Positions 1-11,103 of a DNA stretch of 64,000 bases are shown here, piece after piece. Below the pieces are notes generated by a model that had not been told where the DNA came from, did no database searches, and worked only from the letters and a program-made list of their open reading frames with translations. The stretch lies in NCBI GenBank assembly GCA_025677825.1, contig JAIXMO010000019.1:248001-312000 (forward strand), in the 5' to 3' direction. Source of the DNA: Helicostylum pulchrum (Eukaryota; Mucoromycota; Mucoromycetes; Mucorales; Mucoraceae). Positions within the stretch are counted from its first letter, which is position 1. Every line of letters begins with the position of its first letter. Made by a program: the position numbers and the translations under genes.

Positions 1-1703
1 TTATTGTACCGTACATCTGGCAAATTTGAATTATTGGATCGTATGTTACCAAAGCTTCAACAAACAGGCCATCGTGTCTTGATTTTCTTTCAAATGACAC
101 AAGTTATGAGTATCATGGAAGATTTCCTAAACTATAAAGGATTTAGTTACTTACGATTAGACGGTTCAACCAAAGCAGATGACAGATCCGAACTCTTGCG
201 ATTATTTAACGCACCTGAATCACCTTACTTTATCTTTTTATTATCTACACGTGCTGGTGGTCTTGGTTTAAATTTACAAACTGCAGATACGGTTATTATC
301 TTTGATTCAGATTGGAACCCACATCAAGATTTACAAGCTCAAGATCGTGCACATCGTATCGGTCAAACCAAGGAGGTGCGTATCTTTAGATTGATTTCTA
401 CAAACTCTGTGGAAGAATCCATCTTGGCAAGAGCTAATTTCAAATTGGATATTGATGGTAAAGTCATTCAAGCTGGTAAATTTGATAATCGTAGTACAGA
501 AGAAGATCGTGAAGCATTTTTACGTTCTTTATTGGAAGACAAAGCAGATGAAGAAAATGAGGCTGAAGATGATGATATTGATGACGAGGAATTAAATGAA
601 ATATTACAACGTAGTGAAACTGATATTCCTGTCTTCCATCGTATTGATGATGAACGTGAAGAACATGATTCACGTACTTGGCAAGCGATGGGTCGTCGTG
701 GTAAACCAGAAAGATTAATCACAGAAGGTGAATTACCTTTAATTTACTTGCAAGATGATCCTATTGAGGAAGAGGAAGATGACCCGTTAGCCTTTGGACG
801 TGGACAACGTGCAACAGGTTCAGTACGATACGATGATGGTTTAACTGAAGAACAATGGTTGACTGCTTTAGAAGATGAAGATATTGATTTAGATGAGTTA
901 ATTGAAAAGAAGGAAAGAAGAAAACAAAAGAGAATGGCTAGAATGTTTGGCGAACCTGAACCTGCTGTTGTTGAAGAAACAAGACGTGCGGGTCGTCGTA
1001 GACGTGAAGAAAGTGTACCGGAAGATAATGCAAGTAAAAAGAGAGGAAGACCAAAGAAGGGTGAACCAGAGTCTAAGCGTAAGCGTGGAAAACCAGAAGC
1101 AGAACCAAGTAAACCAGATACAGTTCCTCCTAATGTAAGAGAGCATATGTCCAGAATATTTAAAGAATGTTACAAAGCAGTAGAAGAAGCGGTCGAAGAA
1201 GACGAAGAGTAAATATTGTATACGTGTTAAAATGAATCGTATAACTTATTATTTTTTATTATTATTAGGTCTTATCGTAGTAGAAGTGAATTGTTTATGG
1301 ATCTTGTTAGTAAACGTGATTACCCATTGTATTACACCATGATCAAAACACCGATATCAATGAACATGATCAAAAAGAGAATGAATTCAACTTATTATAG
1401 AACTATTGCTCACTTTAGAGATGATTTCCATCTTATGTTTAATAACGCAAGGACGTTTAACGAAGAAGGTTCATTTGTATACGAAGATGCTAACGAAATG
1501 CAGGTAAGCCCCCCCCCCCCCCCCTCCTTTTTTTTTGTGCTATATAAAATAAGAGTCATATTATAAATACACACGCTAAAAAAAACTTAAATATATAGAA
1601 AATATTTGATGCCAAGTTGGAGGAACTTTGTCCTGCTGGTGTACTTACTTTAACTAAACCTAATCCTAATCCAAACCAAAGAGGAGATTATCAAGAAAAT
1701 TAA
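1..1703 (+). CDS. Snf2/Sth1-type SWI/SNF ATPase, C-terminal part
   Basis: ATP-dependent nucleosome remodeller of the SWI/SNF or RSC type; the 5' part lies outside the window. Model: exons <1-1208, 1269-1503 and 1599-1703, frame 1, all junctions in phase. Exon 1 carries the helicase C lobe ([30 protein letters not shown]; motif [12 protein letters not shown]), then an acidic SnAC-like stretch and a basic tail with an AT-hook-like KKRGRPKKG. Exon 2 encodes a bromodomain ([32 protein letters not shown]) that binds acetyl-lysine in this family. The open frame in exon 1 runs to a stop at 1210-1212, but a GTAAAT donor at 1209 and the in-phase bromodomain exon show splicing. Intron 2 starts with a long C run followed by a T run. 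Snf2 versus Sth1 cannot be decided from the C-terminus. Confidence 0.95.
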
Positions 1704-1962
1704 ATAAAATAAAAAAAAAAGTCTTTATTAAGTAGTAATGACAATATCCGATGACAGATCATCACTTTTTTCACCTGTAAAAAAAGATCGACAAAAAAGA
1801 TCGACATTCATTGATTGGTTAACCTTACCCGGCCTAACCCCCCCCCTCCTTATAAATATATTTTTTTTTTTTTCGTTTTTTTTTTTCGTTTCCTTTCCTT
1901 TTCTTTTCTTTACTTTTTTTTTCTTTCTAACACGCACACTCGCATATATACATATACAAAGC

Positions 1963-2229
1963 ATGTCTTCATTACCATCACCACCACCTTCACCACTTGA
2001 TCGTCGACGACACCGTAGAGGAGATAGTTTCGCACTACTACAAACTATTATTAAAGAAGAACAAAAACTAGAACAAAAAGAAGACTTGATAAAATCAAAA
2101 TTAATTCGATTTAGCTACCCTCCAAAGCTTGTAGATAATTCTATAGAAATTATACCACGAAAAAGCTTATCACATCATTCTGTAAGGTTTACAACCGAAC
2201 CACCCAAAGTATATCACTATACTGTTTAA
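1963..2229 (+). CDS. Small unknown protein, 88 aa
   Basis: No family recognised. The frame is open further upstream, but that part is low-complexity T/C sequence, so the ATG at 1963 is preferred; it starts a normal-looking N-terminus (MSSLPSPPPSPLDRRR). The protein has a proline-rich start with an SP/TP flavour, a basic patch, a Glu/Lys-rich middle likely to be helical, and a C-terminal HSVRFTTEPPKVYHYTV. The SVRF core resembles an RVxF-type phosphatase-1 docking site, but the residue in front is His, not Lys/Arg, so this is only a suggestion. Lies between the Snf2 gene (same strand, 260 bp) and the WW/FF gene (convergent). Confidence 0.55.
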   Translation: MSSLPSPPPSPLDRRRHRRGDSFALLQTIIKEEQKLEQKEDLIKSKLIRFSYPPKLVDNSIEIIPRKSLSHHSVRFTTEPPKVYHYTV

Positions 2230-2609
2230 AGAGATATATATACCCTCACCACTACATGTACAAAAAAAAAAAGGAAAAAAAAAAAAAATGTTGCGCAGCC
2301 TCTCTCTTTCTTCTTTTATTATTGCCGAGCAAAAGCGGGTTATTGTTTACCATTGGTTGAAAAGCTTGGGTCGCACCGTTTTATATATTCACATACAAAG
2401 AGTTCTTTTTTTTTTACGCGCATTTGCTATCTTTTTTATTCCCTGCTCAAAAAAACTGCATCTAGTTAGGATAGGAAAAAAAGACTTTTTTAATCCCCCA
2501 TTTACACGCACACACACACACACACACACACACTTTTTCATACTATACTTTAGATCATTTTTGTTACTGCACACTAAAAAAAATCTGTTTTTTTTACCCC
2601 AAATTTATT
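2230..2609. other. Convergent intergenic spacer
   Basis: No supported gene. It holds A and T runs and an (AC)n microsatellite at about 2504-2534. The frames open here on both strands are low-complexity and were not accepted. Confidence 0.6.
2504..2534. repeat. (AC)n microsatellite
   Basis: About 15 AC units with one interruption, in the spacer between two converging genes. Confidence 0.9.
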
Positions 2610-4031
2610 TTATAATTCATCAAGATAATCTCTAAATAAATCTTCTCTTTTATCTTTATCTTCAATAGCATGATACACATCGTATTTTTCCAACAATTTT
2701 TTAGCGTCTCTCCACCGAATTCCCTTTTGAATTTCTTTTACATGTCTCAACAAGTTTTTATAATCTTCTATCGGGTTCTTCTTATTTAAATTATTTCTGA
2801 CGTGTTCTTTAAATAATAATTCTTTTTCTCGTGTCACTGACAAGGCTTTAAAACGAGGATCGTTTTTAAATTTACGTCTGAAATCGTCCCAGTACATTTT
2901 GGTCGTTACTTTAGTCTCCAGTAATTCCTTAAACTCGTCCTCAGGTTTTGTGCTATTCTGATTCTTTTCGTTTTTAATCTTTTCTCCTAATTCGTGACAA
3001 TACTTGTTGAATAAATTCTTTTGCTTATTATGTGGTACCACTAGTAAAATAAAATAAGTAATCTCTTCTCCTAGTAAATCATAATAACTTACATGAAAAT
3101 CTCGGATCAAGCATCAATTTAGGTAATTCTACTGAATATACTGCAAATGGTGATATATTATTTTCTTTCAGCACTTGATAAAACTTTTCAATGCATTCTT
3201 GTTCAGATAATTCAGGTTTCTTTTCTACTTGTTTTATGTCTTCTTCTTTTTGCGCTTCTTCCTGTACTGTATCTTGTACTTCTTCTTCTTTTTGATCTTG
3301 ATCCATACCAACTTCTTCTTCTGCCATTTGCTGCAACTGCCACATGATATCCTCTTCAGTCATTCTAAAATTAAAAATTAAAAAAAAAAAACCCCCACGA
3401 ATTTCTAAATAAAGAAAGGTTTGCATATACATACTCTGTAGCTTCAACATCTTCAGCATTATCAACTGCTTGGTCCAGTTTAATACGCTTTACTTCTTGT
3501 CTAGCCTGTTCTTTTTCTTCTTCGAGTACTCTCTTTTTATTTTCCTCTTCTTCTTCTAAAGCTTTCTTTGCTTTCTCCTCTTCTTCTAAAGCATTTTTCT
3601 TTTCTTCTTCTTCTTTTTGTAATTTTTGTTCTTCTTCTAATTTCTTCAGCTCTTGCATGGGTTCTTTTAATTCTTCAGGTTGCTCCCAAACTGACGTCTT
3701 GGTATCGCGATCATAATAAAACTCGTAACCATCATGAGTTAATACAAATAACCAATTGGTACCAGGAATTTTCTTTCTATTTTATTTAAAAATAAGTACA
3801 ATTACACGTATACGTGCATATATAATATTACTTTATTTGTTTCTTCTTCTTTGGTGGTAATGGTGGCGGTAATGGTGTCATCATTGGATAGACCCAAGAA
3901 CTTTGATTAGTGATGGTGTTGAACCAATAAGGTTGTCCTGTAGGTGTATAGTTTTCTACCCATCCTAAAGGTAATGCAGGTACTGATCCGTATACATTAT
4001 AAACTGGTACTTGACCCACTACTGGATTCAT
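2610..4031 (-). CDS. WW and FF domain protein (TCERG1/Urn1/Dre4-like)
   Basis: Four exons (4031-3832, 3776-3435, 3364-3093, 3040-2610), 414 aa, all phases close. Two WW domains: WVENYTPTGQPYWFNTITNQ at about residues 20-50 and WLFVLTHDGYEFYYDRDTKT at about 70-105; these bind proline-rich ligands. A long Glu/Lys coiled-coil-like stretch follows (about 110-165). The C-terminal part has FF-type helices (FYQVLKENNISPF, WDDFRRKFKNDPRFKALS) as in splicing/transcription coupling factors of the TCERG1, Urn1 and fission yeast Dre4 type. Known members act in pre-mRNA splicing or RNA polymerase II elongation. Prp40 is a less likely match because its two WW domains are close together and are followed by more FF repeats. 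Start chosen at 4031, since the in-frame extension upstream is a Phe-rich T run. Confidence 0.85.
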
Positions 4032-4823
4032 GTTTATTAAAAAAAAGCAATGAGCGTTTTTTAAAGAAAAAAAAAATACTTTCACCCCCCTTCTCCCAGA
4101 CTGTTTTTTGGGTTTGAAAATTCTTGTGCTTTTCTTTTAATTTAATTGGCTAAAAACCTTGTTTATGGATGCATTTTTTGTTTATTTAGCAACACTTATG
4201 GGCATGTTGTATCGGAATTACTGAATCAGGAAGAAAAAGGTGCTGTGGAACAACTAAAGGAGCCAGCTAGGAATACCGCCCAGAATAGCTTTCCATAAAA
4301 AGACACAATTGACGAGGAAAATATCTTTATTTCTCCTCACTTGTGTACGCTTAGGTAATCACTGCTTCTCGTTTAAAAAAATATACTGACATCCACTTAT
4401 GACAAGCACTATATTTCGACCGAATGAACTAGTATCTTGAAGAATTTTTTTATCATTATTATTAGTAGTCGTGTCAAATAATCCTGAAATATAAACTATA
4501 CAAATACAAATTGAAAGAAATTATCAACAGGCTTAAATTTCAACGCAAACAATCTTTATGGCATAAACTTGGTTCTTATTTATTTTATTTTACTTTTTTT
4601 TTAAAAAAAAGAGAGATTCATAGTACTTGTTTTTTTTTTTTGAAAAATAATTAGTAGGTACAGCATATGTAAAGGACAGTATATGGGGTATGTATATACG
4701 TGGTAGTGATAATAAGGTGCATATGAATAACAGTAATAAGATTTACATAGTGGTAGTAGGGCATAGTAGTAGTAGGGTTTACATAGTGGTAGTAAGATGT
4801 ATAAGATGTATGCAAGTAGATAT
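4032..4823. other. Spacer with two cryptic coding-like pieces
   Basis: No complete gene. Two stretches look like isolated terminal exons. On +, 4190-4298 follows a TTTAG acceptor and reads with Glu/Gln-rich helical character up to TAA. On -, 4483-4359 follows a TTTCAG acceptor and reads 41 codons ending LNEKQ and TGA. I could not find matching upstream exons or ATGs for either. 4601-4820 is probably the 3' UTR of the next gene, with TA(C/G)TA-rich repeats. Confidence 0.4.
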
Positions 4824-5045
4824 CTATTGTCGCATTCTGGCAATAGTGTAAGTGAGACCATCATACATTATCATCATCTCTGGTATATTAATGAAGACTA
4901 AAGAACCAATGCTAAAGAGATTCGAGCGAACATACTCCCCTCCTCCTTGGTGATTCCATATTCTTTCAGCTTCCGTTGAAGCGGTTGGTTCAAGTGGTTG
5001 CCAAGTAGATCCCATTGCTATCAACCATACAATACCGCCAGCCAT
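4824..5045 (-). CDS. Small membrane-associated protein candidate, 73 aa
   Basis: Family not recognised. Single exon, ATG at 5045, stop at 4824. It begins MAGGIVWLIAMGSTWQPLEP, has a polar middle (EAERIWNHQGGGEYVRS) and a hydrophobic stretch of about 20 residues (LFSIGSLVFINIPEMMIMYD) that could be one membrane span. Codon use resembles neighbouring genes and composition is not low-complexity, unlike most short frames here. Size and shape would suit a small mitochondrial or ER membrane protein, but that is a guess. Confidence 0.5.
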   Translation of the reverse strand: MAGGIVWLIAMGSTWQPLEPTASTEAERIWNHQGGGEYVRSNLFSIGSLVFINIPEMMIMYDGLTYTIARMRQ

Positions 5046-6022
5046 TTTATTTATTTGAAGAGAGATATAATAGAAGACTATAAATGAGTTTAATTGAAGC
5101 CGAAAAAGAGTTTAATTCGAGATGAAAATAATAATTGTAATAACGTGAGATAAAAAAAGAAAGAGAAAGAAAAAAATGTTACATGGACAGGTCTTTTATA
5201 TGCCTTAGGATAGAGCGCGATTCCGTTTTTTTGAAATAGGTTTCTGAAAATGGGAATAGAAACTTAATTTTTGTTTTGTTTCAACATTTTGTGTTACTTT
5301 CATTTGACAATTTATTTACTTGACTGACTCTTGGTAGAAACATTTCCCACTTAACTCGGTTTATTTTATTCCACTTAATTATCACAATAGTCTCCACTTA
5401 TGGAGACTTCACAATCTCTTGCTTGTCTACGTTGTTCTATTTTCTCTTAAATATATTAACTATCCATTTTAAAAAACCGCTTAACATCTTCTAACAAACA
5501 ACAAAAGATATTATGTTTACACAACACTTCCGTTCCTTTACAGTTCAATTGATTAAACTTGCATTATCTCTTTTTGTTTACTAATTTTGTTCATCTATCA
5601 ACTATTTACAAAATATAACTCAACATAACTATAATAAAAAATAAAATCACCCCAAAGACATATATGTGTATATATTAGAGTAAAAACCTTGTAATAGTAA
5701 TAAAAAAATATTTTATTTCATCATCAATTATTCTGACACATTGGGTAAGTTTAGCACCCCAAAAAAAAAATTGATTGTTTGTGTAAACCATAATCTGGTA
5801 AAAAACGCTGTCAACTCCTGTGGTAAGACCATGTTACACATATTTAGAAATAAATTCGTGAGAATAAAAAAAATATACATAATTACAGACAATTTTATGG
5901 CGAGGGTAACGAGAATACGAAAGTTCAATTTAATACAAGGTCTGTATACACAACTTTACGATTCTTTAATATATTCTCAATAGAAATATCTATTGACTTT
6001 ATTTTATTAGTTTCTTAAAAGT

Positions 6023-6249
6023 TTGTCTATCTTGTGGTAAGAAATCTTTGATATACGTCTATTAAAACATATAATAATTGTATCCCTTTAGTTTTTTTTT
6101 TTTAGTTTTTTTTTAACGATACTCTGATTCTTGTCTATACTATGGTAAGAAACCTTCTTTGATACTCATTTTCAAACGTGTACTAATTGCATATCCTTAG
6201 TTCTCTTTTTTTTTTAGATTTAAATTCTTTTTTATGATACTCTGTTGCC
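6023..6249. repeat. Diverged tandem duplication, unit ~110 bp
   Basis: Two head-to-tail copies, about 6023-6131 and 6132-6249. Both start TGTCTAT, share GGTAAGAAA and CTTTGATA near the start, then TAATTG, CCTTTAGTT or CCTTAGTT with a T run, and end GATACTCTG. Copies differ by many substitutions and small indels, so the duplication is old. Confidence 0.75.
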
Positions 6250-6348
6250 TCCCTATTTTGATTTAGATATATATTTTTTTTTATTTCGGTAGTACCAAGG
6301 CTCTTCAAACTTCGTGGACGGTCACAAGATAATTTTCATTTTTAACAG

Positions 6349-6379
6349 AAACTTTGTCGGCTCAATTCCGACAAAGTTT
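6349..6379. repeat. Perfect 12-bp hairpin
   Basis: AAACTTTGTCGG (6349-6360), loop CTCAATT, CCGACAAAGTTT (6368-6379), followed by a short T run. Stem is perfect. Role unknown; could be an RNA 3'-end structure or a transposon footprint. Confidence 0.8.
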
Positions 6380-6832
6380 TTTGTAACGCAAACAATAACT
6401 TAACGTAAATCCCGCAATAATTAGTTTTTTTTTTATAAACAATGTTCCTCGCAAATCTTCAATATATACGACAGTTTTTCTGGTTTGAAAAAAAAAATGG
6501 TGTTCTGTTCACGGAAAACACAATCAAATAATATTGTCGAAGTAGACCTGACGATGTTTTTAGCATTTTTTTTTTTTTTTTTACTATTAAACGATATTTG
6601 GAGTAAATAAATAAAAAAAAAAACGGTTTTTAGAAACAACAATAAGTAAAATGATTAAATGTATAATGTATAAAAAAAAATAGTGATATAGGATTAAATT
6701 ATGTATTCAGTTTATTACAATATAAGGAATTGTTTATATATAAAATAAAAAGGTTCGATAGGTATAAATAATGCAGTAATATAGAAATAAATGATAGTCG
6801 ATACGTATACATTGGTAACCGGAATGGTGTAA

Positions 6833-6857
6833 ATATATATATATATATATATATATA
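6833..6857. repeat. (AT)n microsatellite
   Basis: About 12 AT units just downstream (minus-strand sense) of the decayed gene at 6915-7931. Confidence 0.9.
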
Positions 6858-6914
6858 AACGAGGATTCAAAGAGCTAGCTGAAACTAGCCATCCTCGGCA
6901 GACATGGTCTTCTT

Positions 6915-7931
6915 TTAATGACAAACGTAACCAGAGAAAAGAGGTTGTCTAAGGTTGGGGCGAAGCTATACAAAGCAAAACGTTAATAAATATTAAAATC
7001 TTTTCTAGCAGTTATAAACATACCCGTTTTGTAGTCGCGACTATTGAACCGGCAACATCAGAAGCGATTTCGTCTAAACCTTCTCTGGTGTGGAAAAATA
7101 CTTTTAGATTTGACACGGAAAAATTAATAAAACAGGAGAATAAGATTAAAGGTGTGATAACATTTATTTCTTATTCTTTGGTGTAAAGTCAATCCCGGTA
7201 AAAGGGATTGCAAACTCTCGTTTGTTATTTATACTAATTTTAATAGTGGCCACACTATTATGATTGATTGTTACACTTAGATTGGATTTAATGACTTTTA
7301 CAGACTAAAAGACCTTGATTATTAGATCCAGTGTTATTTTACTTATGTTATGTTTTATAATCGATGGTTCATCGATTATAAAATTATATTTATTTTATGT
7401 GGTGAAATCACCACATCTGGGTTGTTTTTGAAGGTTTCTGACGTTTTCTTCTTCATTACGATTTTTCCAATAATTGTTGTAGTCTTTATGGAACTTGCAA
7501 GTCGCGTTGTTGCGCGACTATTGTGAACAAAATATTAGTAACGCTTGACCCTTTAAATAGCATTTATTCTTACCTGAAACAATGTTAAGGCGTTTTGCAA
7601 TAACACCTTGTGCTTTTTAGCAACATTCAACACATTATTGTTAGGTGAATGATATTCGTCAAAATAGCAAGTTTCAGTAAAGTTAAAGTAACCGTACGGC
7701 GGCGTAAGGGAAAATTGCGGAAGCCATCCATTCCTGATACGCGAGACTTTCCTGTAATAAATTTGAACACGTAAATAAAAAATAAAATAAAATAAATCTT
7801 AATACACGTACCTTTATAAAGTGTAGTTTGATTAAACCGTTTGCAATATTACAGTCAGATGGAATACGTTCTATACGCTCTAATAGAATAGTATTGGTTT
7901 GTATAAACATAAAACACGAAAACAAAAACAT
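6915..7931 (-). pseudogene. Decayed multi-exon gene of unknown function
   Basis: Coding-like blocks run in order on the minus strand, separated by good introns, but the chain is broken. Block 1, 7931-7812, ATG plus hydrophobic start (MFLFSCFMFIQTNTILLERI), donor GTACGT. Block 2, 7751-7574, changes frame by one base partway (near 7720, by the TTTTCCC run) and ends VLLQNALTLFQ at a GTAAGA donor. Block 3, from 7517, in phase after a CACAATAG acceptor, Cys-containing (NNATCKFHKDYNNYW). The same frame then continues to 7164 with only two stops (7395-7397, 7305-7307), ending IPFTGIDFTPKNKK. A further block in another frame (EGLDEIASDVAGSIVATTKR, ends 7024) splices in phase to 6965-6915. Family not recognised. 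A live gene with unusual introns or assembly errors is the alternative. Confidence 0.4.
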
Positions 7932-8080
7932 GAAAGCAGCGGAATAAGTAAGTAAAGAAGAAGAAAAAGACCTTTTTTTTATTCGTGATAGATATGGGAT
8001 GTCTGTTTACTCATGTGATCTAGTTTATTTTCGTCATAATGTCGTTAATTTTTTATCTGTACTCCAACTTGATTCATGCA

Positions 8081-8113
<33 letters not shown>

Positions 8114-9127
8114 CGTGGATAAACGAGCGTATACGTCTTTCGCTTTGTTGTTGTTGAACGCATAAATAGGACGCGTGTATCCAGAGTTTTATCTTAACTT
8201 ATAAATTCATTCTCTCTACAAGTCTTACTAAAATGCACGAATCTTTGTTTCGCGAAATCCCAAATCGTTTGTAACACGAGAGAGCTTGCATAGAATCCAA
8301 ACAGGTTTTGATGGAGAGTAGGAGATCATAATATGTATTCTCTTAAACATATTCGATGGCCCTTTTTTTTCTTTCTTTGAGCTGCAAGGCCTTACTAGTA
8401 AAATATGAACGTATTCATTAATAACGTCGAAGCCCTTTTTCAAAGCGACATGTTCTTACTGGTAGAAAAACAAGTTATATTTCTTTTTGGAAAATGAAAA
8501 AGCTGTCAATCTCTCAAGTGGTTAGTGTCCTTTTTTTTTCGCAGTGAATTTTATTTTTTAAAAAAAAAGTATATGATAACGACCCCTGCTTCTTTTTCTT
8601 GACAGAGAATCAAAGACGACCCTTTTTTTTCGCTGTATATGTTTACATGATTTTGTTTCAAGATGTTATTTGATTGGATAACATGTATTATTGTTTCGTT
8701 TTAGGCCCCCAACCCTAACTCCCATAAAATTTACTGGGGGTTTGTTGTTGTATAAGCCAAATATATACTTTAATGCTGCGAAAAAAAAAAAAGAAAGAAA
8801 AAAAAAAAAGATACACAGATATTTAATTGATACATTAAAAAAGGGCTAAAAGACCTAAAAAAGTAATTTTAAAATAAAAAAAGTTTTTCAAACACGTCAC
8901 CAGTAATCTTTGTATTGGTTCTTCAAGCTTACTTTTTTTTTTTTTCTTAAAAAAACCCTCATCTTTTTCTTTTTTTTTTTTTTTTTTTTTTTTAACGTAT
9001 ATTATACAAGAAAAACGAAAAAAAGTAACCCTTTTTTTTTTACTTTCTCTCTACAGTTTCCCTTTTTATATATATATTTCATCTACCATCTCTCTCTTTT
9101 CTTTTTTAATAACAACAAAATTAAATA
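7932..9127. other. Intergenic, upstream of PP2A gene
   Basis: No supported gene. Holds a T31 run at 8083-8113, short open frames on both strands near 8228-8443 that look unconvincing, and several T/A runs. 8900-9127 is the T- and CT-rich leader of the PP2A gene. Confidence 0.5.
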
Positions 9128-10222
<1,095 letters not shown>

Positions 10223-10549
10223 ACGAAGCCTTTTTTCTTTTTAAAATACTTATCACACACTAACACACACTAACACACATATCTTTTTTTTACTAAAAAA
10301 CGACTGTATACTTTTTTTTATGTTCTCTCTCTCTTTTTTTTATATAAAATCATACCTATTTCTTTATCTAAAAAAAAACCCCCTCCCCAAGTAGTATATA
10401 AAAAAAAAAACTAAAAATATATTAAATCATGCTTTTTTTGTTGCCTGTTTCAGAACAAAACAATCCGAGGGAAAAAATATATATAAACGCATGTTGTTTT
10501 CTTTTTTTTTTTCCCACTTCTTTTATCTTTTAAATTTCCCTTATATTAA
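10223..10549. other. Tandem-oriented intergenic spacer
   Basis: 3' region of the PP2A gene and promoter of the next; a short imperfect repeat of CACACTAA near 10255-10280, plus T and A runs. Nothing else seen. Confidence 0.6.
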
Positions 10550-10967
10550 ATGAAAGTGTTTGCTCTTCAAAGGTTACTAGTTGGTCGCAGTCACGTCATT
10601 ACTGCAATTCAATCAAGATGTGTTTCTGTAACTGCTTTTCAATACATGAAGAAAAAACAACGCAAGTATACTATACACATAAACAGAGAGGTGTACGTAG
10701 GAAAATAACTTTTTTTTTTTTTTTTTAGCCGAGACATTGATTACGAATGCACCAGGTTGGGACGAAACTGATGCCACTGAAAGTGAACAAGATGTAAGTA
10801 ATTAATTTTTGCTTTTTAGTGTAACAAATAATTAATGATACTCTGTTATTATAAAAAAGGTAAAAGCAGATATGGAACCAGACGTAGATCCAAAGACGTT
10901 AAAGCGCGAAACTGCAGAATGGATAGAATCTCACATTGATGACGATGGAAACATTGATAAAAATTAA
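10550..10967 (+). CDS. Small conserved fungal protein, probably mitochondrial
   Basis: The conserved part is clear: exon 2 (about 10729-10793) and exon 3 (10860-10967) read TLITNAPGWDETDATESE then VKADMEPDVDPKTL up to the stop. I recall this APGWNE...ASESEA.VKAD pattern from uncharacterised short fungal proteins; function unknown. Exon 1 starts at 10550 with MKVFALQRLLVGRSHVITAI, basic and amphipathic, suited to a mitochondrial presequence. The exon 1/2 junction is unsettled: the best donor (GTATAC, about 10664) and the T-run acceptor at 10728 do not join in phase. Either donors at 10691 or 10697 with an acceptor at 10733 are used, or one base in the A6 or T18 runs is wrong. Confidence 0.65.
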
Positions 10968-11103
10968 AACTCTCCCCATTTTGACCGTCTCAAAAAATAA
11001 AAAAAATTTATGTTCTATGGAAGGTAATTAAATCTCCGTCTTTCGTATAAAACTACAGTCTGTGCATATTGTTTGTGCCTCCTTCCATTTTCTTATAATC
11101 ATA

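Larger units (their letters stand above)
5046..6914. other. Gene-poor AT-rich region
   Basis: No complete gene is supported. Contents: a perfect hairpin at 5389-5408, a diverged tandem duplication at 6023-6249, a strong hairpin at 6349-6379, a minus-strand coding-like tail at about 6560-6433 (ends KLSYILKICEEHCL, stop 6433) without a findable start, and an (AT)n run at 6833-6857. Frames at 5728-5983 are open on both strands but lack protein-like composition. Confidence 0.5.

Noticed and set aside
2288..2635. 115-codon plus-strand frame between small gene and WW/FF gene
   Set aside because: Made of T-run Phe, a Thr/His microsatellite and no domain; overlaps the 3' end of the WW/FF gene.
4601..4864. 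87-codon minus-strand frame rich in Tyr/Leu
   Set aside because: Composed of repeated TACTACTA-like sequence in the probable 3' UTR of the 73-aa gene; no protein character.
5728..5983. Overlapping open frames on both strands
   Set aside because: Hydrophobic/Lys-rich random-looking translations, no conserved start or splice support.
8228..8443. 71-codon minus-strand frame
   Set aside because: Ends look unconstrained and contains a poly-Lys A-run; on the other strand an equally weak 13-codon ATG frame exists. Not enough to call a gene.
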